From: Chloroflexi bacterium RBG_16_57_11
GTDB lineage: Bacteria; Chloroflexota; Anaerolineae; Anaerolineales; UBA4823
DNA length: 7,811 bases
NCBI GenBank assembly: GCA_001795165.1
Contig: MGNS01000051.1
Span: forward strand, 1 to 7,811
Reading direction: 5' to 3'
A program made the position numbers and the translations under genes. This document shows positions 1 through 4,731 of the stretch, piece by piece; position 1 is the first letter of the stretch; the number at the start of each line of letters is the position of its first letter. The notes below the pieces were generated by a model, which saw nothing but the letters and a program-made list of their open reading frames with translations, did not search any database and was not told the DNA's origin.

Positions 1-197
1 GGTAGGTGTGCAGATTCATAGCGGATGGATCTATTGATCGAATCGCATCGGTTGCGGGCGAATGATCGCCTCGGGCCGGCAACAATAATAATCATACTTT
101 GTTTTTGCCGATTCAAGAACAGCGCCCTGGACAGAAAGCCTGGGCTAATTTATTAGTGTGGATAGTAAGAAAAAAACCATTGTGATTTCGAGTCGGT
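1..197. other. Left-edge stretch without a recognisable gene
   Basis: All six frames carry stops and none gives a recognisable protein. In the transposase frame there is a stop (TGA at 183-185) only five codons before the first usable start, and the codons upstream do not look like the missing transposase N-terminus. A short GGCGA/TCGCC inverted repeat lies near 57-70. No insertion-sequence end matching the right side of the transposase could be found by eye. The stretch probably contains the left breakpoint of the element or unrelated flanking DNA. Confidence 0.5.
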
Positions 198-1178
198 TTG
201 ATTAACGTACGGTTGCGACGCTCCAGCCCCGTCAAAGTCGAGCAGATCGCGCGCAGTGCAGCAGAAAAAGCGGCTTGTAAAGCCAAAGCCCAAGAGCGCA
301 AGGCTAAGAAATCATCCGAGAAACGCAAACCAGGCCGGCCGAAAGGCAGTAAAAACAAGGACAAGCAACAGGTGGAACTGAACCCAGAGCTGAAGCGGAT
401 CCAAGCCGCGCTGCAAGCCCTCCTGAAGCAGATCGGTGGCTTTATTTCGCTCAAATACCTGATCCTGGATGGTCATTTCGGCAACTACCCGTCGACCTGG
501 ATGGTCCAGCAAAGTGGACTGCATCTGATCTCAAAGCTACGTCACGATGCAGGTCTGTATTTACCTTACGCTGGACCCAAACCCAAACGGGGGCCGTATC
601 CAAAGTATGGTCAGAAGATCAACTATGCCAACTTGCCCGACGAGCATCTCCAGCAATCCACCGTCGAAGATGGCATTCAAACAGACATCTACCAGGCGAA
701 AATGTGGAACAAGGAATTCCCGATCCCACTGAATGTGGTCATCATTCACAAAACCAACCTGAAAACCCAGGCGGTAGCGCATGTCGTCCTGTTCAGCACT
801 GATCTGGACCTGCCGTTCGATCTGTTGATCGATGATTACAAACTCAGGTTCCAAATCGAGTTCAACTTCCGCGACGCCAAACAATATTGGGGTCTGGAAG
901 ACTTTATGAATGTTGAGCAAACTCCAGTGACCAATGCCGCCAACCTATGGCTGTTTATGGTCAATCTTTCTCAACTCCTTTTGGATCGTTATCGCCTGGA
1001 CGATCCGGCATTCAGTGTCTTGGACTTGAAAGCTCGCTATCGAGGCGACCGATATGTGGACGAAACAATCAAAATGCTTCCGCAAAAACCGGATGCCGAT
1101 TTATTAGCCGCTATTTTTATTCAAGTGGCCGGTTTAGGCAGGATTCACTCTGCTCATCCAGCCGTTTCTACCGCCTAA
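198..1178 (+). pseudogene. IS4-family DDE transposase, N-terminally truncated
   Basis: The product would cut and join the ends of an insertion sequence through a DDE catalytic triad. Seen: the second Asp sits in LILDGHFGNY (residue 91), and the catalytic Glu lies in an exact IS4 signature Y-(2)-R-(3)-E-(6)-K, with Y214, R217, E221 and K228 in DDYKLRFQIEFNFRDAKQ. A basic AT-hook-like stretch, KPGRPKGSKNK, occupies residues 44-54. Known: relatives of this type are usually some 400-450 residues, with a first catalytic Asp in an N-terminal domain of about 100-130 residues. Here only 326 codons are open, the only available start is TTG at 198, and an in-frame TGA lies just upstream, so the first Asp is missing. 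The C-terminus looks complete. The copy is almost certainly inactive. Its stop codon overlaps the 3' end of the antitoxin-like remnant on the other strand. Confidence 0.88.
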
Positions 1179-1279
1179 TTGGCGAAGGTATTGCATAAGT
1201 CACCATATTTTTTCAAATCGATCTGGACGGCGGTCTTCTGACCATGCTCATCAACAACGAAATGGATACCTTTGAGCAT
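1175..1279 (-). pseudogene. Antitoxin-like small protein, 3'-truncated remnant
   Basis: Reading the minus strand from ATG at 1279 gives 34 codons beginning MLKGIHFVVDEHGQKTAV and continuing IDLKKYGDL before the sequence changes character and stops at 1175. The opening recalls a family of short proteins, often annotated as antitoxin components of RelE/ParE-type pairs, that start with 'LKG..FVVDE.G.KTAV.IDL..WGELWEDFYD'. That recognition is from memory and unverified. Intact members are some 60-90 residues, so only the first half is left. Similarity ends near 1193-1200, just beyond the transposase stop, which fits truncation by arrival of the insertion sequence or a later deletion. A strong Shine-Dalgarno site precedes the ATG, which supports a once-real gene. 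No toxin partner is visible downstream, where the transposase now lies. Confidence 0.55.
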
Positions 1280-1285
1280 ACTTCA

Positions 1286-1293
1286 CTCCTTCC
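1286..1293 (-). promoter_or_regulatory. Ribosome binding site of the antitoxin-like remnant
   Basis: The minus strand reads GGAAGGAG six bases before the ATG at 1279. It is a near-ideal Shine-Dalgarno sequence, and its survival suggests the truncation is recent or that the short product is still translated. Confidence 0.6.
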
Positions 1294-1302
1294 GCATACT
1301 GG

Positions 1303-1419
1303 TCATTTTACGCTGGAACCCCATCCACGAACAGATTTGTTCCACCCTTCCTGGGCAAAAGCTAACACGATTTCAAAGTCTCCCTCTGCCGGTTCAGCCC
1401 TGGCATACTCAGGGATTTT
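1303..1419 (-). other. Possible C-terminal gene remnant upstream of the antitoxin-like gene
   Basis: A minus-strand frame of 38 codons with no start is open between a TAG and a TGA that falls 10 bases before the antitoxin-like gene's ribosome binding site. It reads KIPEYARAEPAEGDFEIVLA, then FAQEGWNKSVRGWGSSVK. The composition (acidic, then an aromatic/basic end) is protein-like, and its end sits where an upstream operon gene would stop. I do not recognise it. It could equally be chance, since the other strand also stays open over part of this stretch. Confidence 0.22.
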
Positions 1420-1444
1420 CTAGGATCATCTATCCGGGCGACAG

Positions 1445-2437
1445 CTAGCCATTTAGTTTGAGCCGCGGCATGAGGTATTGGATGTATTCATCCAGGCAGG
1501 CCGGGTCGCCGTCCAGGGGCTGGAAGACGATCGAGGTAGGGCCGGCGGCAATCAGGCGTTGCAGGACGTGTGTGACGTGTTCCGGCGTGCCGGCAGCCCC
1601 AAATGCGTCGACCCACTCGTCCGGCAGCCGCTCAATCACCCCCTCGGCACCCTGCGATTGGATGAATTCGGCCACATCGCCGGCAATCTCTAACGCATTG
1701 AGCTGTGCATCAACCCAGGGCAGACGGCTGGCAAGCGACCGGCGCAACGCCGCGCGAGCCATGTCTCCGTCAGGGTTGACCTTTACATCCACATTGACCA
1801 CCAGCTGATGGTGGATTCGGCCGGATTGGGCCATTCCAGCTTGAATATGGTCCAGAGCCCAACGCACATAAGCGGGCGAGGACATGGAGGTCAGGATGGT
1901 GCCATCGGCTACGCGCCCGGCCAATTGCATGGTCTTTTCACGCATCGCCCCGACAAAGATTTGCGGTCGATGCTCGGGGGTCACTTTCATCTGTACGTTA
2001 TCCAGATAAACATGGTCGCCATTCATTGTGACCGTCTCACCAGACAAAAGCCGGCCCACGGCAGTGACCGTCTCTTGCAGCGCTTTCAGGGATGATTTCG
2101 GTGCGGCGCCGATCTGGACCATCCAGGCAAGAACGCCATGCCCAAAGCCCGGCAATATTCTCTTCGGATAGGCGCGCGCCAGGGTGGTTATTTCCATGGC
2201 GACGAAGAGTGGAGTGTAGGCGGTCGCCGGAAGCAGGCCAATCCCGACTTTGAGCCTGTGGGTGGCGGACAGGGCTATGGCGGCGGAAGTTAAGGCTCCG
2301 GGGAGAAAGCAGTCGTCCCAGAGCCATAATTCATCAAAGCCGGCGGATTCTGCCTTGCGGGCGAAATCTGCTAACGTTTCGGGCGGGAAAGTAGGGTGGA
2401 AAATTACTCCAATCGAAGGGTGGTGAGCTTGATCCAA
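1445..2437 (-). CDS. LLM-class flavin/F420-dependent oxidoreductase (luciferase-like)
   Basis: A 330-residue member of the bacterial luciferase-like superfamily (Pfam PF00296 type), a TIM-barrel fold using reduced FMN or coenzyme F420; the substrate cannot be told. Seen: the first strand and helix IGVIFHP..PPETLADFARKAESAGFDELWLWDD (residues 9-42), the strand KVGIGLLPATAYTP (63-76), the signature KRILPGFGHGVLAWM (92-106) and the C-terminal-half motif RVADGTILTSMSSPAYVRWA (175-194), all typical of F420-dependent relatives of methylene-tetrahydromethanopterin reductase. Length is normal and no frameshift is seen. The first possible start is TTG at 2437, because an in-frame TGA lies nine bases upstream. 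No clear Shine-Dalgarno site is present, and the start overlaps the upstream gene by 34 bases, so translation may be coupled to it. The true N-terminus could lie a few residues further in. It is a soluble cytoplasmic enzyme. No cofactor or substrate genes are next to it. Confidence 0.9.
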   Translation of the reverse strand: MDQAHHPSIGVIFHPTFPPETLADFARKAESAGFDELWLWDDCFLPGALTSAAIALSATHRLKVGIGLLPATAYTPLFVAMEITTLARAYPKRILPGFGHGVLAWMVQIGAAPKSSLKALQETVTAVGRLLSGETVTMNGDHVYLDNVQMKVTPEHRPQIFVGAMREKTMQLAGRVADGTILTSMSSPAYVRWALDHIQAGMAQSGRIHHQLVVNVDVKVNPDGDMARAALRRSLASRLPWVDAQLNALEIAGDVAEFIQSQGAEGVIERLPDEWVDAFGAAGTPEHVTHVLQRLIAAGPTSIVFQPLDGDPACLDEYIQYLMPRLKLNG

Positions 2438-3204
2438 ACAATGTCATTCGCTGACACGCTCAAAGTCTTCGATATGATCCGGTGATTATCAACCCAATAA
2501 GCAGTGTTGGAATCATGCCGATGCTCGTCGATGATCGTGGCGGTTTGCTCCCCGTCCCAATAATGCTGGAAGAGATCGAAATGGAGCTTTAGCCGCAGCT
2601 CGGCATGCGTCGAGGTGTACCAATGGTCGTGAGCGCTGACCGCCACATCGCCCTGGAAATCGACGTGCGGCTCGACCAAGAGATCTCCCGCAGACGGAGG
2701 AAAGTAGTAGAACCAAAGTGTGCAGTACTGCGTCCCATAGGCCCTTGCTTCTATGCCCCAGCCATCCCCGGTCATATGACGCTCGGTATTGAATTCCCCA
2801 AGACCGAGATTGAAGCCACAATCTTCCGCATTCCCCCAGCCCTCGTAAGCCGGTGGATAAAGCCAGGTGTGCGAACCCGCCAGCGCGGCGACCTGTTGCA
2901 TAAGGATCTGTTCTTTGTTGTTCCGCCTGGCAGGCGGCGGCTTTATTTTACGAAGCTCGTCATGAATGCGTTTTTGCCGTTCGAGCTCTTTCTCAGATTC
3001 CCGTTCCAAGACACTAACGTTGATTCCAGCCTGCTCCAGCTCTTCCTTAAACTCAGCATCCGAATACCCGGAATCCTTGAGGATTTTTGACTGGCGCTGC
3101 AATTCCTCAGCCTCATACTTCCAACGCGCCTCATCATCCTGGCGGAACTCTTTTAACTGAGCCTTGAAATCTTCCAAACGTGAGGCAAAATAGTCGGTCC
3201 TCAT
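2404..3204 (-). CDS. Coiled-coil protein of unknown function with a beta-rich C-terminal domain
   Basis: I do not recognise this 266-residue protein. Residues 1-88 are highly charged and almost continuously helical (RLEDFKAQLKEF, ELEQAGINVSVLERESEKEL, ERQKRIHDELRKI), consistent with a coiled coil. A Pro/Arg-rich hinge, KPPPARRNN, occupies 88-96. Residues 100-266 are rich in Trp, Tyr, His and alternating polar/hydrophobic residues (HTWLYPPAYEGWG, YCTLWFYYFPPSAGDLLVEP, TAYWVDNHRIISKTLSV), suggesting a beta-sandwich or jelly-roll-like domain. There is no signal peptide or membrane segment. The ATG at 3204 has GGAGGA six bases upstream and a well-formed promoter about 60-90 bases upstream, so it is probably expressed. 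It ends abruptly at VWIKLTTLRLE, overlapping the oxidoreductase start, so C-terminal truncation is possible. The shape would suit an oligomeric structural or carbohydrate-binding protein, but this is speculation. Confidence 0.8.
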   Translation of the reverse strand: MRTDYFASRLEDFKAQLKEFRQDDEARWKYEAEELQRQSKILKDSGYSDAEFKEELEQAGINVSVLERESEKELERQKRIHDELRKIKPPPARRNNKEQILMQQVAALAGSHTWLYPPAYEGWGNAEDCGFNLGLGEFNTERHMTGDGWGIEARAYGTQYCTLWFYYFPPSAGDLLVEPHVDFQGDVAVSAHDHWYTSTHAELRLKLHFDLFQHYWDGEQTATIIDEHRHDSNTAYWVDNHRIISKTLSVSANDIVWIKLTTLRLE

Positions 3205-3210
3205 GATCTA

Positions 3211-3216
3211 TCCTCC
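3211..3216 (-). promoter_or_regulatory. Ribosome binding site of the coiled-coil gene
   Basis: GGAGGA lies on the minus strand six bases before the ATG at 3204. It fixes that ATG as the start. Confidence 0.75.
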
Positions 3217-3264
3217 ATTCCTATTAAATTTATCAACTGAAATCGTAGGGAGCCAGACACAAAT

Positions 3265-3293
3265 AATATAACAAATTATATCTTTTATGTCAA
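3265..3293 (-). promoter_or_regulatory. Sigma70-type promoter driving the coiled-coil/oxidoreductase pair
   Basis: The minus strand carries a perfect -35 TTGACA (3288-3293), a 17-base spacer and the -10 TATATT (3265-3270), one mismatch from consensus. The expected transcription start is near 3258, giving a leader of about 50 bases before the ATG. An inverted repeat, ATATAA-4-TTATAT (3266-3281), covers the -10 and the spacer and could be an operator or simply AT-rich symmetry. The promoter starts just after the GNAT remnant's stop codon, so it appears to serve only the genes to its left. Confidence 0.75.
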
Positions 3294-3294
3294 C

Positions 3295-3480
3295 TTATTT
3301 CTGATCTGCACAAAGCTGCTTACCCCAAGCCTGGCTCAAGTCATATTCTTTGAAGTCAACGGAAGCATAAAACGCATGGGCGGCGGGCTCATACGAGCCG
3401 ACGAAGGCGACGATCGCGCCCGTTTGCTTCGACAGGTGTAGGCCTTCGACCATCAACGCCTGGCCCAGGCCGCGCCACTA
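3295..3480 (-). pseudogene. GNAT-family N-acetyltransferase, C-terminal remnant
   Basis: A minus-strand frame of about 60 codons reads WRGLGQALMVEGLHLSKQTG, then AIVAFVGSYEPAAHAFYASV and DFKEYDLSQAWGKQLC before TAA at 3295. The RGLGQAL segment matches motif A of GNAT acyltransferases, the acetyl-CoA pyrophosphate-binding turn (R/Q-x-x-G-x-G/A). The N..A..FY..VGF-like segment (EPAAHAFYASVDF) matches motif B, which closes the fold. An in-frame TAG at 3478-3480 interrupts the frame exactly before motif A; the three codons upstream (PEH) would fit the usual 'PEHRGRGLG' context, so a stop mutation is likely. No N-terminal half is recognisable further upstream. It is a dead gene fragment with no start. 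Confidence 0.8.
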
Positions 3481-3787
3481 ATGCTCGGGGCGGCCAAATC
3501 ACAGCGCGCGGAAGAAAATCTGGCCCGGCTGGATGTGCTGCTGGCCGCGTTGGACAGCTCAAAGCTGAGTCCGAGCAGGCCGGGGAAGCGATCAGCGATC
3601 TGGACTTGCAAATCGCCAGCGCTACAGTTAACGCCGTTCCGGGCCTCACGCCGCCGGAGCGGCTTCTCAACCCCCCTCCAAGTTTCAATTGTTACGGTCA
3701 GCGCAGGCGCTTGTGATCGAACGAGGCGTTGACCTGCCCGACGCCGGTCATTATCTGTGTGAGGGACAGGTGCGTGGCACTTTATAA
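3481..3787 (+). pseudogene. Frameshifted coding remnant, unknown protein
   Basis: No single frame is coding throughout, but three frames join into one protein-like sequence. From 3481 the frame reads AEENLARLDVLLAALDS. From about 3550 the next frame gives QLKAESEQAGEAISDLDLQI and then PGLTPPERLLNPP. After the run of six C at 3671-3676 a third frame gives SKFQLLRSAQALVIERG, then VDLPDAGHYLCEGQ, to TAA at 3787. Both changes are in the same sense, as expected from single-base losses, the second in a homopolymer. The restored protein would have a helical, coiled-coil-like first part and a compact second part. I do not recognise the family. The last codons run into the inverted repeat at 3768-3800, so the original C-terminus is probably replaced by repeat sequence. 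Confidence 0.45.
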
Positions 3788-3800
3788 GTGCCACGCACCT
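3768..3800. repeat. Perfect 15-bp inverted repeat with 3-base loop
   Basis: AGGTGCGTGGCACTT (3768-3782), TAT, then AAGTGCCACGCACCT (3786-3800) form an uninterrupted 15-bp stem. It lies 18 bases beyond the stop codon of the lipoprotein gene and overlaps the end of the plus-strand remnant. There is no T-tract on either strand after the stem, so it does not look like a standard intrinsic terminator, although so stable a hairpin could still stop transcription or protect the lipoprotein mRNA 3' end. Its form fits a REP-like or small MITE-type palindromic element, the kind of target handled by IS200/REP-associated Y1 transposases. No such transposase is in the window. Confidence 0.85.
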
Positions 3801-3818
3801 TCAGCGAGAGCTGACAGA

Positions 3819-4289
3819 CTAAGGCGGTGGGGCCAGCTTGGCCAGCGATTCAGGCGTCATGGTCATGGTGTAGCCCTTGAATTTGCCGTTTTCCAGGGTC
3901 GCCACCCACTCGCCCTGGATGAAGTCAACCCCCATGGCCGTGAAGTCGTCATCTGTGTAAGTGTCCAGACAGGTCACCTGGTCGCCGGCGACCTTGCAAT
4001 TGGTCATCTTGCCGATCCCGTGCGCCCTGGCGATGGCCTGGTACCAGGCCTGGATCTGTTCCTGCCCAGTGAAGATGCCATTTCCACCCGGCGGGGCGGG
4101 GACGATGGTCACCACCGCGTCCTCGGTCAGGTAGGAGAGCGCCTTGTCGACATCGCCGTCGTTCAGGGCCTGCGCCCAAGCGTTCACCAGGGAAAGTGGG
4201 TCTGGCGAAGGGCTGCACGCCCCCAGGCTGACCGCCAGTGCCAGCGCCATGATCAAATTGAACCTGCAGCACGAATTTATTATTTTCAT
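3819..4289 (-). CDS. Lipoprotein with SnoaL/NTF2-like domain
   Basis: A 156-residue secreted lipoprotein. The N-terminus has a positive start (MKIINSCCRF), a hydrophobic core (NLIMALALAVS) and a lipobox LGAC with the lipidated Cys at 25, leaving a mature protein of 132 residues. The rest fits an NTF2/SnoaL-like cone fold: a first helix LVNAWAQALNDGDVDKALSY (39-58 or so), then LTEDAVVTIVP, the conserved G-x-F-T-G-x-E-Q-I-x-x-W-Y loop-helix (GIFTGQEQIQAWY), and a C-terminal ENGKFKGYTMTMTPESLAKL ending like many Chloroflexota relatives. Such domains bind small hydrophobic ligands or act as enzymes; no activity can be assigned. An upstream in-frame ATG at 4304 is open, but the Shine-Dalgarno AAGGAGG lies between it and 4289, so 4289 is the start. 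It follows the 79-aa gene by 60 bases in the same direction, so the two may be co-transcribed. Confidence 0.87.
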   Translation of the reverse strand: MKIINSCCRFNLIMALALAVSLGACSPSPDPLSLVNAWAQALNDGDVDKALSYLTEDAVVTIVPAPPGGNGIFTGQEQIQAWYQAIARAHGIGKMTNCKVAGDQVTCLDTYTDDDFTAMGVDFIQGEWVATLENGKFKGYTMTMTPESLAKLAPPP

Positions 4290-4294
4290 CTCAA

Positions 4295-4301
4295 CCTCCT
4301 T
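4295..4301 (-). promoter_or_regulatory. Ribosome binding site deciding the lipoprotein start
   Basis: AAGGAGG on the minus strand is five bases before the ATG at 4289. It lies inside the codons that would follow the longer-frame ATG at 4304, so the shorter product is the likely one, which also gives a normal signal peptide. Confidence 0.85.
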
Positions 4302-4324
4302 CATCTACTGAAATGACTATGCTC

Positions 4325-4351
4325 AGTTGCTTATTTTTTACTTTAGTTGCT
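4325..4351. repeat. Direct repeat AGTTGCT x2 upstream of the lipoprotein gene
   Basis: AGTTGCT occurs at 4325-4331 and 4345-4351, with starts 20 bases apart, near two helical turns, around an AT-rich core. The pair sits between the 79-aa gene and the lipoprotein ribosome binding site and overlaps the former's stop codon. The spacing would suit a dimeric regulator. Seven bases is short enough for coincidence. Confidence 0.35.
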
Positions 4352-4589
4352 AACAATTTGCATCCGGCTCGCCTCTGCCCTCCTTCCCCTCTAGCCTGAA
4401 GTGGTCCAGATCATTTAGCTGGATATCAAACTGGCGAAAATAGCCGAGCAAATCCCTCAGCCCCAGAAATACTCCCCGCCTTCCGCTGGGGATGTGTTCG
4501 ATCGTGCCACGCCAGCGCACCTCGCTGACCGAGCGCTCCAGCCAGAAGCGGATGATAAATGTTGTTGAAGGTTTCGCCGAATCTTTCAT
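4350..4589 (-). CDS. Small conserved-type protein (WRG...IEH..SG...F), function unknown
   Basis: A 79-residue protein. The core FIIRFWLERSVSEVRWRGTI (11-30) followed by EHIPSGRRGVFLGLRDLLGY (31-50) looks like the small one-domain proteins common in Chloroflexota and some cyanobacteria, which carry 'F.LR.W......WRG.IEH..SGE...F..L..LL.F'. That resemblance is from memory. The segment suggests a beta-beta-beta-alpha unit; the tail (60-79) is charged and probably disordered. It is cytoplasmic, with no signal peptide or membrane segment. The ATG at 4589 is the first clean start, but the best purine run (GGGGG) is 15 or so bases upstream, so initiation is weakly supported. In-frame codons are open further upstream to a TAA, with an alternative TTG. 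It lies between the large regulator and the lipoprotein, same strand. No function is assigned to the domain to my knowledge. Confidence 0.65.
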   Translation of the reverse strand: MKDSAKPSTTFIIRFWLERSVSEVRWRGTIEHIPSGRRGVFLGLRDLLGYFRQFDIQLNDLDHFRLEGKEGRGEPDANC

Positions 4590-4637
4590 ACAGCCATAGC
4601 ATACGCCCCCGGTCTCAAAAATCGATCAAAATTTATT

Positions 4638-4655
4638 AATATCCTGAATATCCTG
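4638..4655. repeat. Tandem 9-bp repeat in the leader of the 79-aa gene
   Basis: AATATCCTG occurs twice head to tail (4638-4646, 4647-4655), about 50-65 bases upstream of the ATG at 4589. It lies in the AT-rich gap between the regulator's stop and the 79-aa gene, where a promoter is expected, and could be a regulator half-site pair. No good -35/-10 pair could be placed around it; the best is TTGTTT, 17 bases, TATTCA. Confidence 0.35.
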
Positions 4656-4664
4656 GCGATGCAC

Positions 4665-4699
4665 ATTAAACAAAAGCGCCCTGCCAGATTTAACGGTGC
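4665..4699 (-). terminator. Weak candidate terminator after the large regulator
   Basis: On the minus strand, after the regulator's stop, CCTGC and GCAGG can pair around a 13-base loop, followed by GCGCTTTTGTTT. The stem is only five base pairs, so termination is doubtful. If it does not work, the regulator and the 79-aa gene could share a transcript. Confidence 0.2.
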
Positions 4700-4731
4700 A
4701 GGACACCCCATACCAGTAGTGTTTTGTTATC

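Noticed and set aside
1..120. Minus-strand open stretch reading towards the left edge (ending RPEAIIRPQPMRFDQ)
   Set aside because: Only about 37 codons between stops, no start with a ribosome site and no recognised family. It also does not look like the missing half of the antitoxin-like gene.
561..920. 119-codon minus-strand open frame opposite the transposase
   Set aside because: It is antisense to the conserved catalytic region of the IS4 transposase and has no motif of its own.
2605..3090. 161-codon plus-strand open frame
   Set aside because: It lies wholly antisense to the coiled-coil gene, which has a promoter and ribosome site. The plus-strand peptide looks like mirror translation of charged-helix codons.
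3389..3794. Minus-strand open frames of 99-113 codons
   Set aside because: They are Arg/Ala/Pro-rich high-GC shadows without motifs or ribosome sites. The GNAT remnant in a different minus frame and the plus-strand remnant explain this region better.
3768..3800. Palindrome as a bidirectional intrinsic terminator
   Set aside because: The stem is strong, but neither side is followed by a T-tract, and the plus side has no live gene to terminate.
3729..4316. 195-codon plus-strand open frame
   Set aside because: It is antisense to the lipoprotein, whose signal peptide, lipobox, domain motifs and Shine-Dalgarno site are clear. The plus-strand peptide has no recognisable motif and crosses the palindrome.
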